64,000 nt of DNA. Origin: Flavobacterium sp. CFS9 (lineage in GTDB: Bacteria; Bacteroidota; Bacteroidia; Flavobacteriales; Flavobacteriaceae). The notes under the pieces are model-generated. The model saw only the letters and a program-made list of their open reading frames with translations, searched no databases and was not told the DNA's origin. Numbering within the stretch: position 1 is the stretch's first letter; every line of letters starts with the position of its first letter. The stretch spans positions 1,178,001-1,242,000 of the forward strand of contig NZ_AP031573.1 of assembly GCF_041154745.1 (NCBI RefSeq), written 5' to 3'. The position numbers and the translations under genes are program-made. Below are positions 46,908 to 56,604 of this stretch, piece after piece.

Positions 46908-49900
46908 CTATCTTTTTAGAGAAAAATGACTTCTAATTTGTTTGGTAATCCCCGGATTATTTATCTCTTCATACGTTAGAACAAACCAATAATCTGAGGA
47001 AAAAACAGGAGTGCTTCTAAAAGTACCATCCCATCCCGGAGTATCTTTTGTTAGATGAGTGATGAACTTACCATATCTGTCAAAAATATCGATCTCTAAT
47101 TTGGTGAAATTCTCCAGATTATTTACATGCCAGGTATCATTATATCCATCACTATTAGGCGTAAAAAATTTAGGATAGTCCAATTCGGTTAATTCAGGTT
47201 TTTCTAACTCACAATCTTCTTTGTTTAAAAAAATCACTTTTGCCACTGACGAAATTAAATTGCACCCCTTACTGGTAACAACATTCACGGTATAATTTCC
47301 TTCCTTAGTTGCAACATAAGTATTTGTATTGGCTCCCAAGATAGCATTGTCATCAACTTCCCATTGATAAGACTTAATAATATGATTGGTAGGAATGTTT
47401 ACCTCTAAAACAGTACTATCTCCTTTGCAAATCATTAGATTTCCTTCAATTACAACCTCTGCTAAAGCTGTATTCTCTTCAATAATCAAAACATCATCCA
47501 TTAAGAGACTACAACTTTTTGTTGAAATTTTGGTTAATTGATAAGTTCCTGCCTGAGCCGGAGACTCCAATAATGTATGTAAACCGATACTATCAATAGT
47601 GACCGGAGATTGAATTATTCCATTGAATTCATAATCTATTGTAAATGGTCCCGGATCTTTACTAGCAATTTCTACCTGAACTCCTGAATTCTCTCCTAAA
47701 CAAAAATCTCCTCCATATCTGACTAATTTAGCGTTGGCAGTAAATGCTTCTTCATTATCAATCACAAGAGAATTATCTAATGAAAAACTACATCCTCCGG
47801 TTGATATTTTTGTAATTCGATAGCTTCCGGCCTTAGACGGAGCTGCTACTAAAGTATGTAAACCCGCATCATTTATAGTTATGGGAGATTGCAGTATTCC
47901 GTCAATTTCATACTCTATTACAAAAGGTCCTAAATCCGGACTCGTAATTTCTACCTGTACACCTGAGTTTTCCCCTAAACAAGAATTTCCTCCATATCTA
48001 ATTAGACTGGCACTGGCTTTAGGAGGCACTCCTCCATAAATAACCAAAGTATCATCCAGTAAAAAGTCACAACCACCAACTGAAATTTTTGTTAATCGAT
48101 AAGTTCCAACATTTGCCGGAGCCATTATTAAGGTGTGCAAACCTGTATTGTTTATCGTTACAGGAGATTGAACGGTTCCGTTGATTTCATATTCTATCGT
48201 AAATGGTCCTGATTTTGTACTTATAATGTTTACTTGAATCCCTGAGCCTAAACCTGAGCAGGAAACTCCTCCATACCTGATTAATTTAGCACTGGCTGAT
48301 GCTGGAATTCCTTTATCAATAACAATTGTATCATCAAGCGCCGAGGTACATCCTCCCGAAGAGATTTTAGTCAATCGATAAGTTCCCTCCTTAGCCGGAG
48401 CAACTATTAAAGGATTCAAACCTGTATTATTTATTGTTACGGGAGATTGGGCCACTCCGTCTATTTCATATTCTATTATAAAAGGACCGGATCCCGTACC
48501 GCTTATTTCGACCTTGACCCCTGCTCCCGTTCCCGTACAGGTCCCTCCATCTTTAACTAATTTTGCTGATATTACAGCTCCAACATTTTTTATTTCTATA
48601 GGCTCACACACCACTTCTCCCGCAGAATTAGCATCACTTATTGCAACAATAGCATATGTTCCTTCTGACAAAGATGAGGGATCTATCGAATACGGATTTT
48701 GTGAAGTGGTTATTTCGGGATAAACAATTTCGGGAGATACATCTGTTTTTTTGTACGTAAATTTATAAGGAGGTGTACCGGAGAAATAAACTGTTAATCC
48801 TAAATCTTTCCCACAACCTCCATCAAATCCTTCCATTCTGGCTGTAGGAGCAAAACAACCGTTTGATTCGTTACCATAAACTTCAGAAAGTCCTTTTTTA
48901 GGATCAAAGGCTGGCAAAAAAACCACTATTGCCTCTATTACATCGTGCATTTGATATCTGAAAGAGATAGAATTCCCTCCATTGATACGATCAAAAACTG
49001 GTTTGACTGCTGCTATAAAATTGGCTTCAGTTACTCCGAAAGCTGCATAAAAAGGGGTAATTTTCTTTATATAAGCTTCTACATCAGTCCATTCCATTTG
49101 TGAGTCATAAAATCCTCTAAATGTATGTGCAGATTTATCGGTTACGCCCCAAATAGCAGCATCAGTCCAACTTATATCTGCCACCCTATTGTCTAATACT
49201 TTTGTGAGCCTGTTAATTTGTTCTGCATAAAGTCGGTCCAGACCGGAAGGTGAAGCCGGAGAGATGTAATCCATCAAATTTGTTGCAGCGACAGCATTTG
49301 CACGATTTTTAACAAAAACTGGTTCAAAAGCACCACTGTTCATTCCCTGATTATAAGCCACAGCTAAAATTTTAACCGCTGCATAGGGATCTTTTGAGTC
49401 CTTTATAAATCCTACAGGATTCCAACATTTAACATATTGCCAAAAAGCAATATTTCTGTAATCATGATACGTTTTTATAATTGACTGAAATTCAAAGCTT
49501 GCTCCTATGGCCGGATCGCTTATAAAACTATTCTTAGAAACCTGAGGTATGAAACAAGGATAGTTCATAAACATCTCCATCCAGCTTCCTCCCATCTCTT
49601 GCTGAAAATATCCTGCCGCAACCTTTCCTGTCGTATCATAACAGTTGACTCCCCCGTTAATTAAATCCTGATTAGGATACTTTTTTGTAACCCAACCTGG
49701 GGAAATAAGCTTACTCCCTTCGCAGCCTGCATTTATTTCCTGAATCGTTGTTGCAAAATATTCATTGATACTCATGGCCTCAAATCCCATCAGGTTGGTA
49801 AACAAACTGTGAGAAACAGCCATACCAATAGCCCAGCCTTTTCTATTTTCAGGAATATAAACATCTACACGTTCACCCCATGCCCAGACAGATCCTTCTC

Positions 49901-50393
49901 CAATTTTTATTTCATTACCATTAGGTCCCACAGGTTTTATGGCGCAGATACTACTGAAGTTTTTTTCGCACTTAAAATTCTCAGCAGCAGGCGGTGTATA
50001 ACAAGTAATTCCTTTTATGGGAGTACCATTTAATGTCCCCTGGCCCGGCGGAAACATCCCCGGCACATAATTCATCGTGACACTATAAGTTGTAGTTCCT
50101 ACCCGCAGAACATCTCCCCAAGCCGTTTTTTTAAGCTCAACTATACCGTTATCTCCGTTTTGAATGACATCCATTCCGGACCACATAATAACATTAGAAA
50201 CTCCTTTCCAATTGAAAACAAAACTATAATTCGGTATTGAAGCATTTGTATTATTATGCACTTTAAAATCCAAAACAATCGTGTTTCCATACTTACCTGT
50301 CATACAAAACTCATAGCTTACTTGAGAATATGCGTTACTTAGGTTAAACAAAAAAAACAGTAAAAGAAATTGTATTTTGTAAAATTTCATCAT
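46908..50393 (-). CDS. T9SS type B cargo with lysozyme-like region and Ig-like repeats
   Basis: A 1161-residue secreted protein. Signal peptide 1-24 (SNAYSQ/V). Residues about 25-130 form a beta-sandwich resembling a cellulose/chitin-binding module. The central region (about 150-420) has features of the lysozyme/transglycosylase superfamily: an acidic helix MGFEAMSINEYFATTIQE, GYFQQEMGG, and ILAVAYNQGMNSG, like the YNAG motif. Then come four ~94-residue Ig-like repeats (about 604-978), one PKD/Ig-like domain, and a C-terminal CHU_C/type B T9SS domain (FFTPNSDGYNDTWHV, ending SHFSLKR). It is next to and probably co-expressed with the chitinase gene 126 bp upstream, so a GH23-like chitinase or wall-lytic role is inferred; catalytic identity is unproven. 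Confidence 0.7.
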   Translation of the reverse strand: MMKFYKIQFLLLFFLFNLSNAYSQVSYEFCMTGKYGNTIVLDFKVHNNTNASIPNYSFVFNWKGVSNVIMWSGMDVIQNGDNGIVELKKTAWGDVLRVGTTTYSVTMNYVPGMFPPGQGTLNGTPIKGITCYTPPAAENFKCEKNFSSICAIKPVGPNGNEIKIGEGSVWAWGERVDVYIPENRKGWAIGMAVSHSLFTNLMGFEAMSINEYFATTIQEINAGCEGSKLISPGWVTKKYPNQDLINGGVNCYDTTGKVAAGYFQQEMGGSWMEMFMNYPCFIPQVSKNSFISDPAIGASFEFQSIIKTYHDYRNIAFWQYVKCWNPVGFIKDSKDPYAAVKILAVAYNQGMNSGAFEPVFVKNRANAVAATNLMDYISPASPSGLDRLYAEQINRLTKVLDNRVADISWTDAAIWGVTDKSAHTFRGFYDSQMEWTDVEAYIKKITPFYAAFGVTEANFIAAVKPVFDRINGGNSISFRYQMHDVIEAIVVFLPAFDPKKGLSEVYGNESNGCFAPTARMEGFDGGCGKDLGLTVYFSGTPPYKFTYKKTDVSPEIVYPEITTSQNPYSIDPSSLSEGTYAIVAISDANSAGEVVCEPIEIKNVGAVISAKLVKDGGTCTGTGAGVKVEISGTGSGPFIIEYEIDGVAQSPVTINNTGLNPLIVAPAKEGTYRLTKISSGGCTSALDDTIVIDKGIPASASAKLIRYGGVSCSGLGSGIQVNIISTKSGPFTIEYEINGTVQSPVTINNTGLHTLIMAPANVGTYRLTKISVGGCDFLLDDTLVIYGGVPPKASASLIRYGGNSCLGENSGVQVEITSPDLGPFVIEYEIDGILQSPITINDAGLHTLVAAPSKAGSYRITKISTGGCSFSLDNSLVIDNEEAFTANAKLVRYGGDFCLGENSGVQVEIASKDPGPFTIDYEFNGIIQSPVTIDSIGLHTLLESPAQAGTYQLTKISTKSCSLLMDDVLIIEENTALAEVVIEGNLMICKGDSTVLEVNIPTNHIIKSYQWEVDDNAILGANTNTYVATKEGNYTVNVVTSKGCNLISSVAKVIFLNKEDCELEKPELTELDYPKFFTPNSDGYNDTWHVNNLENFTKLEIDIFDRYGKFITHLTKDTPGWDGTFRSTPVFSSDYWFVLTYEEINNPGITKQIRSHFSLKR
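47460..48580 (-). repeat. Four tandem ~282-bp coding repeats
   Basis: Within the 1161-aa gene, four units each begin with an AKL(V/I)(R/K)YGG-type segment, contain GPF(T/I)I(E/D)YE and SP(V/I)TI, and end TYRLTKIS..GC. Period is about 282 bp. They are Ig-like adhesive or spacer modules with two conserved Cys each. Confidence 0.85.
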
Positions 50394-50519
50394 TATTCAT
50401 CTGTATTTATAGGATCACGAAACAGTCCATTTTCAATCGGCATAAGGAATTGGGTGACCTAACGAATTTAACTTCAATTGGTCAATTTCATTTTTCAGGA
50501 AATTGGATATTATTTAGTC

Positions 50520-53500
50520 TTAAAAATTAACCAGCTTATACGATTTTCTTCGTCCGAGATTATCGGTTATGACAACAATAAATAATTGCTTCGTCAGGAA
50601 ACTTTGGTCTTCTAACCACAAGTTTCTGTTGTTTTGAATATTTTTGTAGTTTACTATAGATTGTCCAAGAGTATTATACACCTCAACATGATCAATATCA
50701 ATTGCTTCATTATGAACTTTGATAGTCAATGCATTATCTTTAAAATAAGTTATAAAATTGATATCCTCTTTTTCGTCAAATTTATCAACCGACAGTGATT
50801 TACTAAAATAATTGTCATAAGCGTTAGAAAACTCATACCCACTTCCGCAAGCGGCATCCCAATTGATAGACCAGGTCATAACTCCTCTCATTTGCGGCTG
50901 TAAAGAAGATCTCATTGTATATTTTCGTCCTGAATATGTAGTGCCAAATCGTAAATAGTTAAAAGCGTTAATCCCTTTGTCAGGTGTTAAATATCCTCCC
51001 GCCGGTGCTGCTCCGGGACAAGCCGGAATTGCAATAACTATTTTAGAAGCCGGCAATGGTGCAAAATAAAATCCTGTTGATGCTACATTGAATCCTTTCA
51101 TCAACATATCTGACATGGCTACTAAAAAATCCGGAGTGGCTTGAGAATATGCTGTATTATCTAAAGCATTTACAGATCCGGTGTTGTACAATTGCACCAT
51201 CAAAAGATCTAACTCATTACGTAAATTATGAATTACGGGCAAAAAAGATCCGGCACCATCTCCATACACCGAATATCCAACTTGTACATAATAGGTTTCG
51301 GGAGCAGCAGTTAAAATAAAACCTGTTCCATAGTAAGCCTTTAATTCCTTGAAAGCATCAATTACATTCTTAAGTTTTGGATATGCCGAAACAGCCGAAT
51401 AAGAAAAATCTTTTAGTGCTCCTGCCCCAAAATTCATAGAGCTGCCTTCAAAATCAATATCAAGTCCATCAAAATTATACTGATCAACAATCGCTTTTAT
51501 TCCATTTACAAAAGTATTTTTCTGGTCAACAGTGCTTAATACAACATGTCCATTTTGTCCACCAATTGAAACGATTACCGGAATGCCTTTATCTCTCAAA
51601 GTTTTGATATCCTTTTTTAATAATTGTGGATCAAAAACTCCATTTGTAAAAAATCGAGGTTCATTTACTACTAAAACGGGTGTGTAACCATCTCTGTTAA
51701 CCGTTTCTATAAAGGAATAAACGACAACATTGTATTTTTTATCTGCAATTTCTTTAAAATACAAAAATGGCGCGCTTCCACTTTCCCATCCATGGGCATA
51801 ACCAACAATAACTTTAGCCGGCAACGGATTAAACTTTGAGTTAACAATAGTAATCGATTGGTTCAGTAGTTTTTCACCACCTTTGTCATCAATTGCTTTT
51901 ATGATTATTGGAAATTCTTTATAAGCATTTGGGGTAAAAGTATAGCTGTATGTATTTCCGGAGCCTTTTGTCATCGGAAAATAAGTCCCGTTTATACTTG
52001 CGGCAACGCTTTGAATTGTACCATCGGCATCTGTTGCATTGACAATTATTGAAACGGGCTGAAAACCTGATACCTGATTAATTGTAGTTGACACTGGGGC
52101 AGTCCAAACAATTTCCGGAACTACATTTGGGCAATTTGTACCTGAACATCGCAAATAAAATGGAAAACTATTTTCAGATGTCGCATTATTAGACGCAGTA
52201 GCTGTGGCTTTTAGAGTATAGCTCTTATTGAAATCTGCTGCTACCGGTGTCCATGTTGCCACATATTCTGTACCTGTTGTATTTGTACCTGTGATATTTA
52301 AGCCATTTACATTAAATGAAACGGATGATAATGTAGTCTTCCCATCTTCGAAAGTCATATTGGCATTTGCTTTAAGCTGGATAGCTGTTCCCGGAACTAT
52401 TGCAAGATCTGCAGTAGATGGACTTGTAATTGTCACTTCCGGAGCGATAGCATTTGAATTAAAGTTGTATTCTTTTGGTAAAACCGGAATGGGTAAATTT
52501 GCCAGGTCAGTCGGATAATAAACAACTGAAGCGTTATCCCAGGCATTCATTTTTAAACTTGTGATTGTTGTATAACCTGAAAGTACTGAATTGTCAAAAC
52601 TATATTTTCCATTAGCGTCAGTCGTAGCCAAAAAAGTGGCATAAGGATGTGTACTATCCGTCCAGGGAAGAGTCATTTCAATTTTTGCACCAACAACTGG
52701 TACTGAACCATTTTTTACAGTTCCGCTTATTTTATTTACTATTTGAGTAAAATTTAGCGTTTTATCTTCACTTAAAACAGTGTATACAATAGAAGCGGGT
52801 GAAAAAACAAATCCGGTTTTTTCAGCCTTGACAGTATAGTCTGCTCCCGCTGTTAAACCATTTAAGTTATAAGCTCCTTTGGAATCTGAAACTGCAGTAC
52901 TATTATTTGCTGCTGAAGCTGCAGTAACTGTTACTCCCGAAACTGCAGTAGTCCCATTTAGCACAGTTCCACTAATTGTATAAAGAGGTTGTGTTCCCTG
53001 AACTGTAATATTCGTCTGATTTGTAGTTATATTTGTTAGTACTGCAGGTGTAAAAGTATACGAGACTTTTAAAGCTGTAACAAAATATTTCCCTCCTGAG
53101 ACTACATTGTTAAAAGTAAATTTTCCATCTGTAGATTGAACGGTTTGAATAACCGTATTGTTTTCATCTTTTAACTGAACTGTGACATCTGAAACCAAAT
53201 TCAGTCCCATTTTTACAGAACCACTAACAGCTAAATTTCCCACAACAGAAACCTTAAAGGAATCATCTATCTGAGTTAATAATGCGTTTGGCACAGTACC
53301 TCTGGTATCTTGAGACAATTCCCAAACCATACCTCCCGCAAGATTCTTAGAAGTTATATATTTGACTTTAAGATCAATCGACTGCTTATCTTCATAAGAG
53401 ATAAACTGTTTTAAGGTTGAATTATATAAATAAGGAACTTTGGTTGTAGTATCAAAATATCTCACCCATCCTGCTGAAGCAGCAGTGGGTGTAACTGACA

Positions 53501-54659
53501 TAGTAGTTGGATCTAAATAAGGATGTGAATGGGTTACCGGATTACCAACTAAATCACAAATTTCTATACTTCCTGAACGTTCACATGCTGCCGAACCATC
53601 CCAGGTCCCGATAGGGCTTTGCGGATTTTTACATCCCGGAACAACATCCCTTGGCGCCGCAACAAATAATCCTGGTAGATTTGGATTGGTTCCATTATTG
53701 GCTACATGATCAAATTTTTTCCCGTAAAAAGGTAATCCCATGATTAATTTATTGGCAGGAAAACCCACTACATTCAAATATTGATTGGTTAATTCGTCTA
53801 ATGATTCTGACTGTGTTGTACCATAAAGCGGATCGTTGGTGTTACCACTTGCATACAGAGGAGCGTTATAGCAGGTCTTATCGTACCAGTTACCTCCAAA
53901 ATCGTAGCCAAAATAAGTGATATAATCGCAATACGTCGAAATGTCTTCTGTCATTCCGTATTGAGCTCTATTGTTTGGGCCTAAATATTGTACAGATACA
54001 TCTCTAACATTGTTTCCTGCAGCAATTGAAATTAATTTATTTGGCATTGCCTGACGCATTGCTTTTAATAAATATACCAGGTTCTTATTATCGTCAGGAC
54101 TATGTTTTTGCGGAGGGATTGGAGCTCCATTAATCTCTTCGGTACCATCTGTTCCTCCTTTGACAGGATATTCCCAATCGATATCGAAACCATCAATAAA
54201 AGGATAGGTGGTAATAAAATTTACCATATCGGCTGCCAAAGCAGCTCTTGCTACAGGACTGGCCGCTATTGGAGAAAGATCCTGGCCTTTTGTCCAGCCA
54301 CCAACAGATATTAGCACTTTTAAATGGGGGTACTTTTGCTTCAGCTTCATTAAATCATAAAAATTTCCTTTAACGGGAGCATCCCATGGAATTCCACCTT
54401 CTGTATGCTCAAAATCAGCATAGGTATCCAAACATTGTAATTTTGTATTCTCCGGATGAGCCGGATCATAACTTGTACCGTAAAAAGAATAATTTAAATG
54501 CGTAAGTTTGCTTCCATCAATCTTCGGAACGTTGAAATTTCGGTCATAAATAGCCCATTGTGCATAATATCCAACTACTTTTTTAGTATGACTCGGCTGA
54601 GAAAATAATACGATTGGAAATAAAACTGAAAATAAAAATAATAAGTAGTGTTTTTTCAT
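50520..54659 (-). CDS. Double-GH18 chitinase secreted by T9SS
   Basis: A 1379-residue secreted enzyme. Signal peptide 1-20 (VLFSQ/P). The first GH18 domain spans about 27-460, with catalytic DGFDIDWE (Glu163) and SVGGW. The middle region (about 470-930) holds several carboxypeptidase-regulatory/CnaB-like and Ig/cadherin-like beta domains. The second GH18 spans about 940-1290, with DGLDIDFE (Glu1071) and ISGGQ-like VSIGGQ. The C-terminus is a type A T9SS sorting domain (about 1300-1379, ending RRKSYKLVNF). Architecture matches Flavobacterium johnsoniae ChiA (two GH18 domains, T9SS-exported), though that one sits with SusCD genes, which are absent here. The gene is preceded by a cluster of GTGTAA/TTACAC hexamers. 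Confidence 0.92.
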   Translation of the reverse strand: MKKHYLLFLFSVLFPIVLFSQPSHTKKVVGYYAQWAIYDRNFNVPKIDGSKLTHLNYSFYGTSYDPAHPENTKLQCLDTYADFEHTEGGIPWDAPVKGNFYDLMKLKQKYPHLKVLISVGGWTKGQDLSPIAASPVARAALAADMVNFITTYPFIDGFDIDWEYPVKGGTDGTEEINGAPIPPQKHSPDDNKNLVYLLKAMRQAMPNKLISIAAGNNVRDVSVQYLGPNNRAQYGMTEDISTYCDYITYFGYDFGGNWYDKTCYNAPLYASGNTNDPLYGTTQSESLDELTNQYLNVVGFPANKLIMGLPFYGKKFDHVANNGTNPNLPGLFVAAPRDVVPGCKNPQSPIGTWDGSAACERSGSIEICDLVGNPVTHSHPYLDPTTMSVTPTAASAGWVRYFDTTTKVPYLYNSTLKQFISYEDKQSIDLKVKYITSKNLAGGMVWELSQDTRGTVPNALLTQIDDSFKVSVVGNLAVSGSVKMGLNLVSDVTVQLKDENNTVIQTVQSTDGKFTFNNVVSGGKYFVTALKVSYTFTPAVLTNITTNQTNITVQGTQPLYTISGTVLNGTTAVSGVTVTAASAANNSTAVSDSKGAYNLNGLTAGADYTVKAEKTGFVFSPASIVYTVLSEDKTLNFTQIVNKISGTVKNGSVPVVGAKIEMTLPWTDSTHPYATFLATTDANGKYSFDNSVLSGYTTITSLKMNAWDNASVVYYPTDLANLPIPVLPKEYNFNSNAIAPEVTITSPSTADLAIVPGTAIQLKANANMTFEDGKTTLSSVSFNVNGLNITGTNTTGTEYVATWTPVAADFNKSYTLKATATASNNATSENSFPFYLRCSGTNCPNVVPEIVWTAPVSTTINQVSGFQPVSIIVNATDADGTIQSVAASINGTYFPMTKGSGNTYSYTFTPNAYKEFPIIIKAIDDKGGEKLLNQSITIVNSKFNPLPAKVIVGYAHGWESGSAPFLYFKEIADKKYNVVVYSFIETVNRDGYTPVLVVNEPRFFTNGVFDPQLLKKDIKTLRDKGIPVIVSIGGQNGHVVLSTVDQKNTFVNGIKAIVDQYNFDGLDIDFEGSSMNFGAGALKDFSYSAVSAYPKLKNVIDAFKELKAYYGTGFILTAAPETYYVQVGYSVYGDGAGSFLPVIHNLRNELDLLMVQLYNTGSVNALDNTAYSQATPDFLVAMSDMLMKGFNVASTGFYFAPLPASKIVIAIPACPGAAPAGGYLTPDKGINAFNYLRFGTTYSGRKYTMRSSLQPQMRGVMTWSINWDAACGSGYEFSNAYDNYFSKSLSVDKFDEKEDINFITYFKDNALTIKVHNEAIDIDHVEVYNTLGQSIVNYKNIQNNRNLWLEDQSFLTKQLFIVVITDNLGRRKSYKLVNF

Positions 54660-54670
54660 AACTTTTTTTT

Positions 54671-54750
54671 CAAAATTAAAGCTATGTTCCAGAATTAGCT
54701 TACACAGTGTAACAATTGGCTAATTACGTGTAATAATCGACACGTTACAC
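54671..54750 (-). promoter_or_regulatory. Chitinase upstream region with four TTACAC/GTGTAA sites
   Basis: TTACAC-A-GTGTAA (54700-54712) is a perfect palindrome. GTGTAA (54728-54733) and TTACAC (54745-54750) form a second, wider pair, overlapping a further palindrome ACGTGT-8-ACACGT (54726-54745). A -7-like TAATTTTG (54678-54671, minus strand) lies just downstream without a TTTG -33 box, as expected for an activated promoter. The box lies very close to the ATG, so its use as the promoter is uncertain. Confidence 0.45.
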
Positions 54751-54846
54751 AGAAGCACTTAATATTTGGGAGCGAGTTTTTACCATAATAATAAGGTATT
54801 AAATGAGCAAAAAAATGAAACGATATCAGAAAATGGATTTCTAAAT

Positions 54847-55575
54847 TTATTGAGAAACTAACAAAGCTTGCAGGTTGGTACCAACTGGATATTTTGTTCC
54901 CCATGCTTCGTCATTGGAACTCCAGCCCTGATCTACATCAAATGTGACTATTCTGGAATCATTTATCAAATCAAAATCAATCAAGATTCCCGGACTTTGT
55001 GAAGTGATCATTACCGTATTATTTTGAGGATTATTGTCACTAAACATTAAAAAGGCTTTATTGTCAGGGGTAACCTCAATATTTTGTCTTCCGAAAATGT
55101 TAAAGGTACAGCTGCCATAATACCGATTATCGTTATTATTATAGATGCAGATCCCCGTGGCATACTCTGTACCGGATTCATTTTGAATTAATACGGTTGG
55201 ATTATCATTATTGGTATCTACTGAGACCGCTCCAAAATCCTGAATCAGCAATCGCTGTTTTAATTCTATTTTATAATTTGTTCCTCCAACACTTCTTCTT
55301 GAAGTTGATCTCGATTCAGGTCTGTCAAGTTGTGGCTGTGGAATGTATATGGTTTGATTTTCTGCAATCTCGCTCGTCGATACATAACCACTCAGGCTGT
55401 ATTCCCATTCTATAAAAACCGATCTAAGGAAATTTTTGGTCACACTCCAGCACAAAGGTCTGAACTGTGAAGCATTTCTGGACCTTGAGGCCAAAAAACA
55501 GCATAAACTATAGTTTCCTTTATTTAATACTTCAACGGTTTCCTGAGAGAAGTTAATTATGAGTCTATTGGACAT
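54847..55575 (-). CDS. Cluster protein of the 234-242 aa family, divergent member
   Basis: The 242-residue protein has no signal peptide. It shares an ordered set of features with the products of 55665-56375 and 58607-59311: an N-terminal VEVLNKGNYSLCCF (compare VKILKAEGYSLYGF), an EWEYSLSGYVSTSE segment (compare TWQEQFQAYNSTSTV), a mid-region ...YATGI, and a C-terminal DSRIVTFDVDQGWSSNDEAWG (compare DSRTVDYAINDGWSAKGGNW). Predicted all-beta. No catalytic motif or known family recognised. It lies after the terminator of the next gene upstream, so it needs its own promoter or read-through. Function unknown. Confidence 0.75.
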   Translation of the reverse strand: MSNRLIINFSQETVEVLNKGNYSLCCFLASRSRNASQFRPLCWSVTKNFLRSVFIEWEYSLSGYVSTSEIAENQTIYIPQPQLDRPESRSTSRRSVGGTNYKIELKQRLLIQDFGAVSVDTNNDNPTVLIQNESGTEYATGICIYNNNDNRYYGSCTFNIFGRQNIEVTPDNKAFLMFSDNNPQNNTVMITSQSPGILIDFDLINDSRIVTFDVDQGWSSNDEAWGTKYPVGTNLQALLVSQ

Positions 55576-55599
55576 CCTGATATTTTTAATTTAGATTGA

Positions 55600-55643
55600 A
55601 AAAAAGAATTACCCCTCATCCAAAGTCAGATGAAGAGTAATTC
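55600..55643 (-). terminator. Terminator of cluster gene 55665-56375
   Basis: On the minus strand GAATTACTCTTCATC (55643-55629) pairs with GATGAGGGGTAATTC (55620-55606), two mismatches, then T5-7. The same hairpin recurs at 58538-58585 after the paralogous gene. Confidence 0.85.
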
Positions 55644-55664
55644 AAACAACACTACCCTATATTG

Positions 55665-56375
55665 TTATTTACTTCTTTCGCTTAATGCTTTTTCACGGCT
55701 GCTGGTATTTTCAATTAACAGCTTTTTCAAATCTGTAAAAGCATTAAAGTTTTTCAACCAGTTACCACCCTTTGCACTCCAGCCGTCATTAATTGCATAA
55801 TCAACCGTACGTGAATCTGTACCTGTAAGATCAATAAAGGCTCCTGCAGACATTGCTTTTGTAATTACAGTGGCCGTTTCTATTTTCTCTGTAGAAAAAA
55901 TAAGGGCTATTTTAGTAATGGGAGTAATAACTCTTGCGGATCCGGCTCCTAAAATTGGAAAGGCACACAAGATATTTGATTTCCCGTTTACTAACTGATT
56001 AATACCTACTGTAAAACGCTGTGTATCGTTATTCAAGAAAGATACTGCTCCCGGATAACCGTCTGAAGTCGATTCGATATTACCCGATCCTTTTTCAATA
56101 GTCACCAATTCCCCTAAATCTGTATTGATGGTATTACTCGCTTCGATTACAACCTGAGGTGCTACCGTACTTGTTGAGTTGTAGGCCTGAAACTGCTCCT
56201 GCCAGGTAATTTTGGTTGAAGTCAATAATTTTTCAGCTGGTAAATGAAACCATACTGTTGGAGAACCATCCCCTGATGCTGCTACCGATTTAAATCCGTA
56301 TAAAGAATATCCTTCTGCTTTTAAAATTTTTACGTCATCAGGACTAATGTTTACTGTTGTATTAAAAGTTGCCAT
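55665..56375 (-). CDS. Cluster protein of the 234-242 aa family, copy A
   Basis: The 236-residue protein lacks a signal peptide or membrane segment. It starts MATFNTTVNISPDDVKILK. Close homologue of the 234-residue product of 58607-59311, with most residues identical. Core segments are GYSLYGFKSVAASGDGSPTV, AYNSTSTV, GYPGAVSFLN, and a terminal DSRTVDYAINDGWSAKGGNW, then a helix KLLIENTSSREKALSERSK. Many Asn/Thr/Ser and a beta-rich pattern suggest a lectin-like or self-assembling protein; that is inference. Its leader (56376-56485) and terminator (55600-55643) are duplicated along with it. Confidence 0.78.
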   Translation of the reverse strand: MATFNTTVNISPDDVKILKAEGYSLYGFKSVAASGDGSPTVWFHLPAEKLLTSTKITWQEQFQAYNSTSTVAPQVVIEASNTINTDLGELVTIEKGSGNIESTSDGYPGAVSFLNNDTQRFTVGINQLVNGKSNILCAFPILGAGSARVITPITKIALIFSTEKIETATVITKAMSAGAFIDLTGTDSRTVDYAINDGWSAKGGNWLKNFNAFTDLKKLLIENTSSREKALSERSK

Positions 56376-56485
56376 AATTTATTTGTTTGTTTGGCCCTAC
56401 TCATGAGGCTTTTCGGGTTACGCCCCGCATTATTTTCTGAATGCAGACAAGTCGTTTTTTTAAGTGGGATCTGCTCCACTCTTTT
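56376..56485 (-). promoter_or_regulatory. Duplicated structured leader A
   Basis: The 110 bases before the ATG of copy A match 59312-59404 before copy B. Minus-strand core: AAAACGA, GCATTCAG, GGCGTAACCCGAAAA and GAGTAGGGCCAAACAAAC. Two short hairpins are possible (CGGG-GCGTAA-CCCG and, upstream, AGTGG-8-CCACT). The distal part resembles the coding end of the 614-aa gene. Confidence 0.55.
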
Positions 56486-56604
56486 TAACACTTCCGTAAA
56501 ATCGTTTACACTTTTAGAATTCTAATAGTTAATATTCATGGTTGATAAAAGTGAGGCACTATTTTAAAGAAGCAAATCGTATTACCGGCAAACGCAACTT
56601 TTAC

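Noticed and set aside
46908..50393. GH19 chitinase assignment for the 1161-aa protein
   Set aside because: No clear GH19 HETGGG-type active-site segment was found; transglycosylase-like features are better but still unproven.
54695..54904. 69-codon ORF between chitinase and the 242-aa gene
   Set aside because: It overlaps the 3' end of the 242-aa gene in another frame and covers the operator-like array; no support as a gene.
54847..56375. PixA/AidA inclusion-body or fungal fruit-body lectin family for the 234-242 aa proteins
   Set aside because: I could not align characteristic segments of either family from memory; left as unknown.
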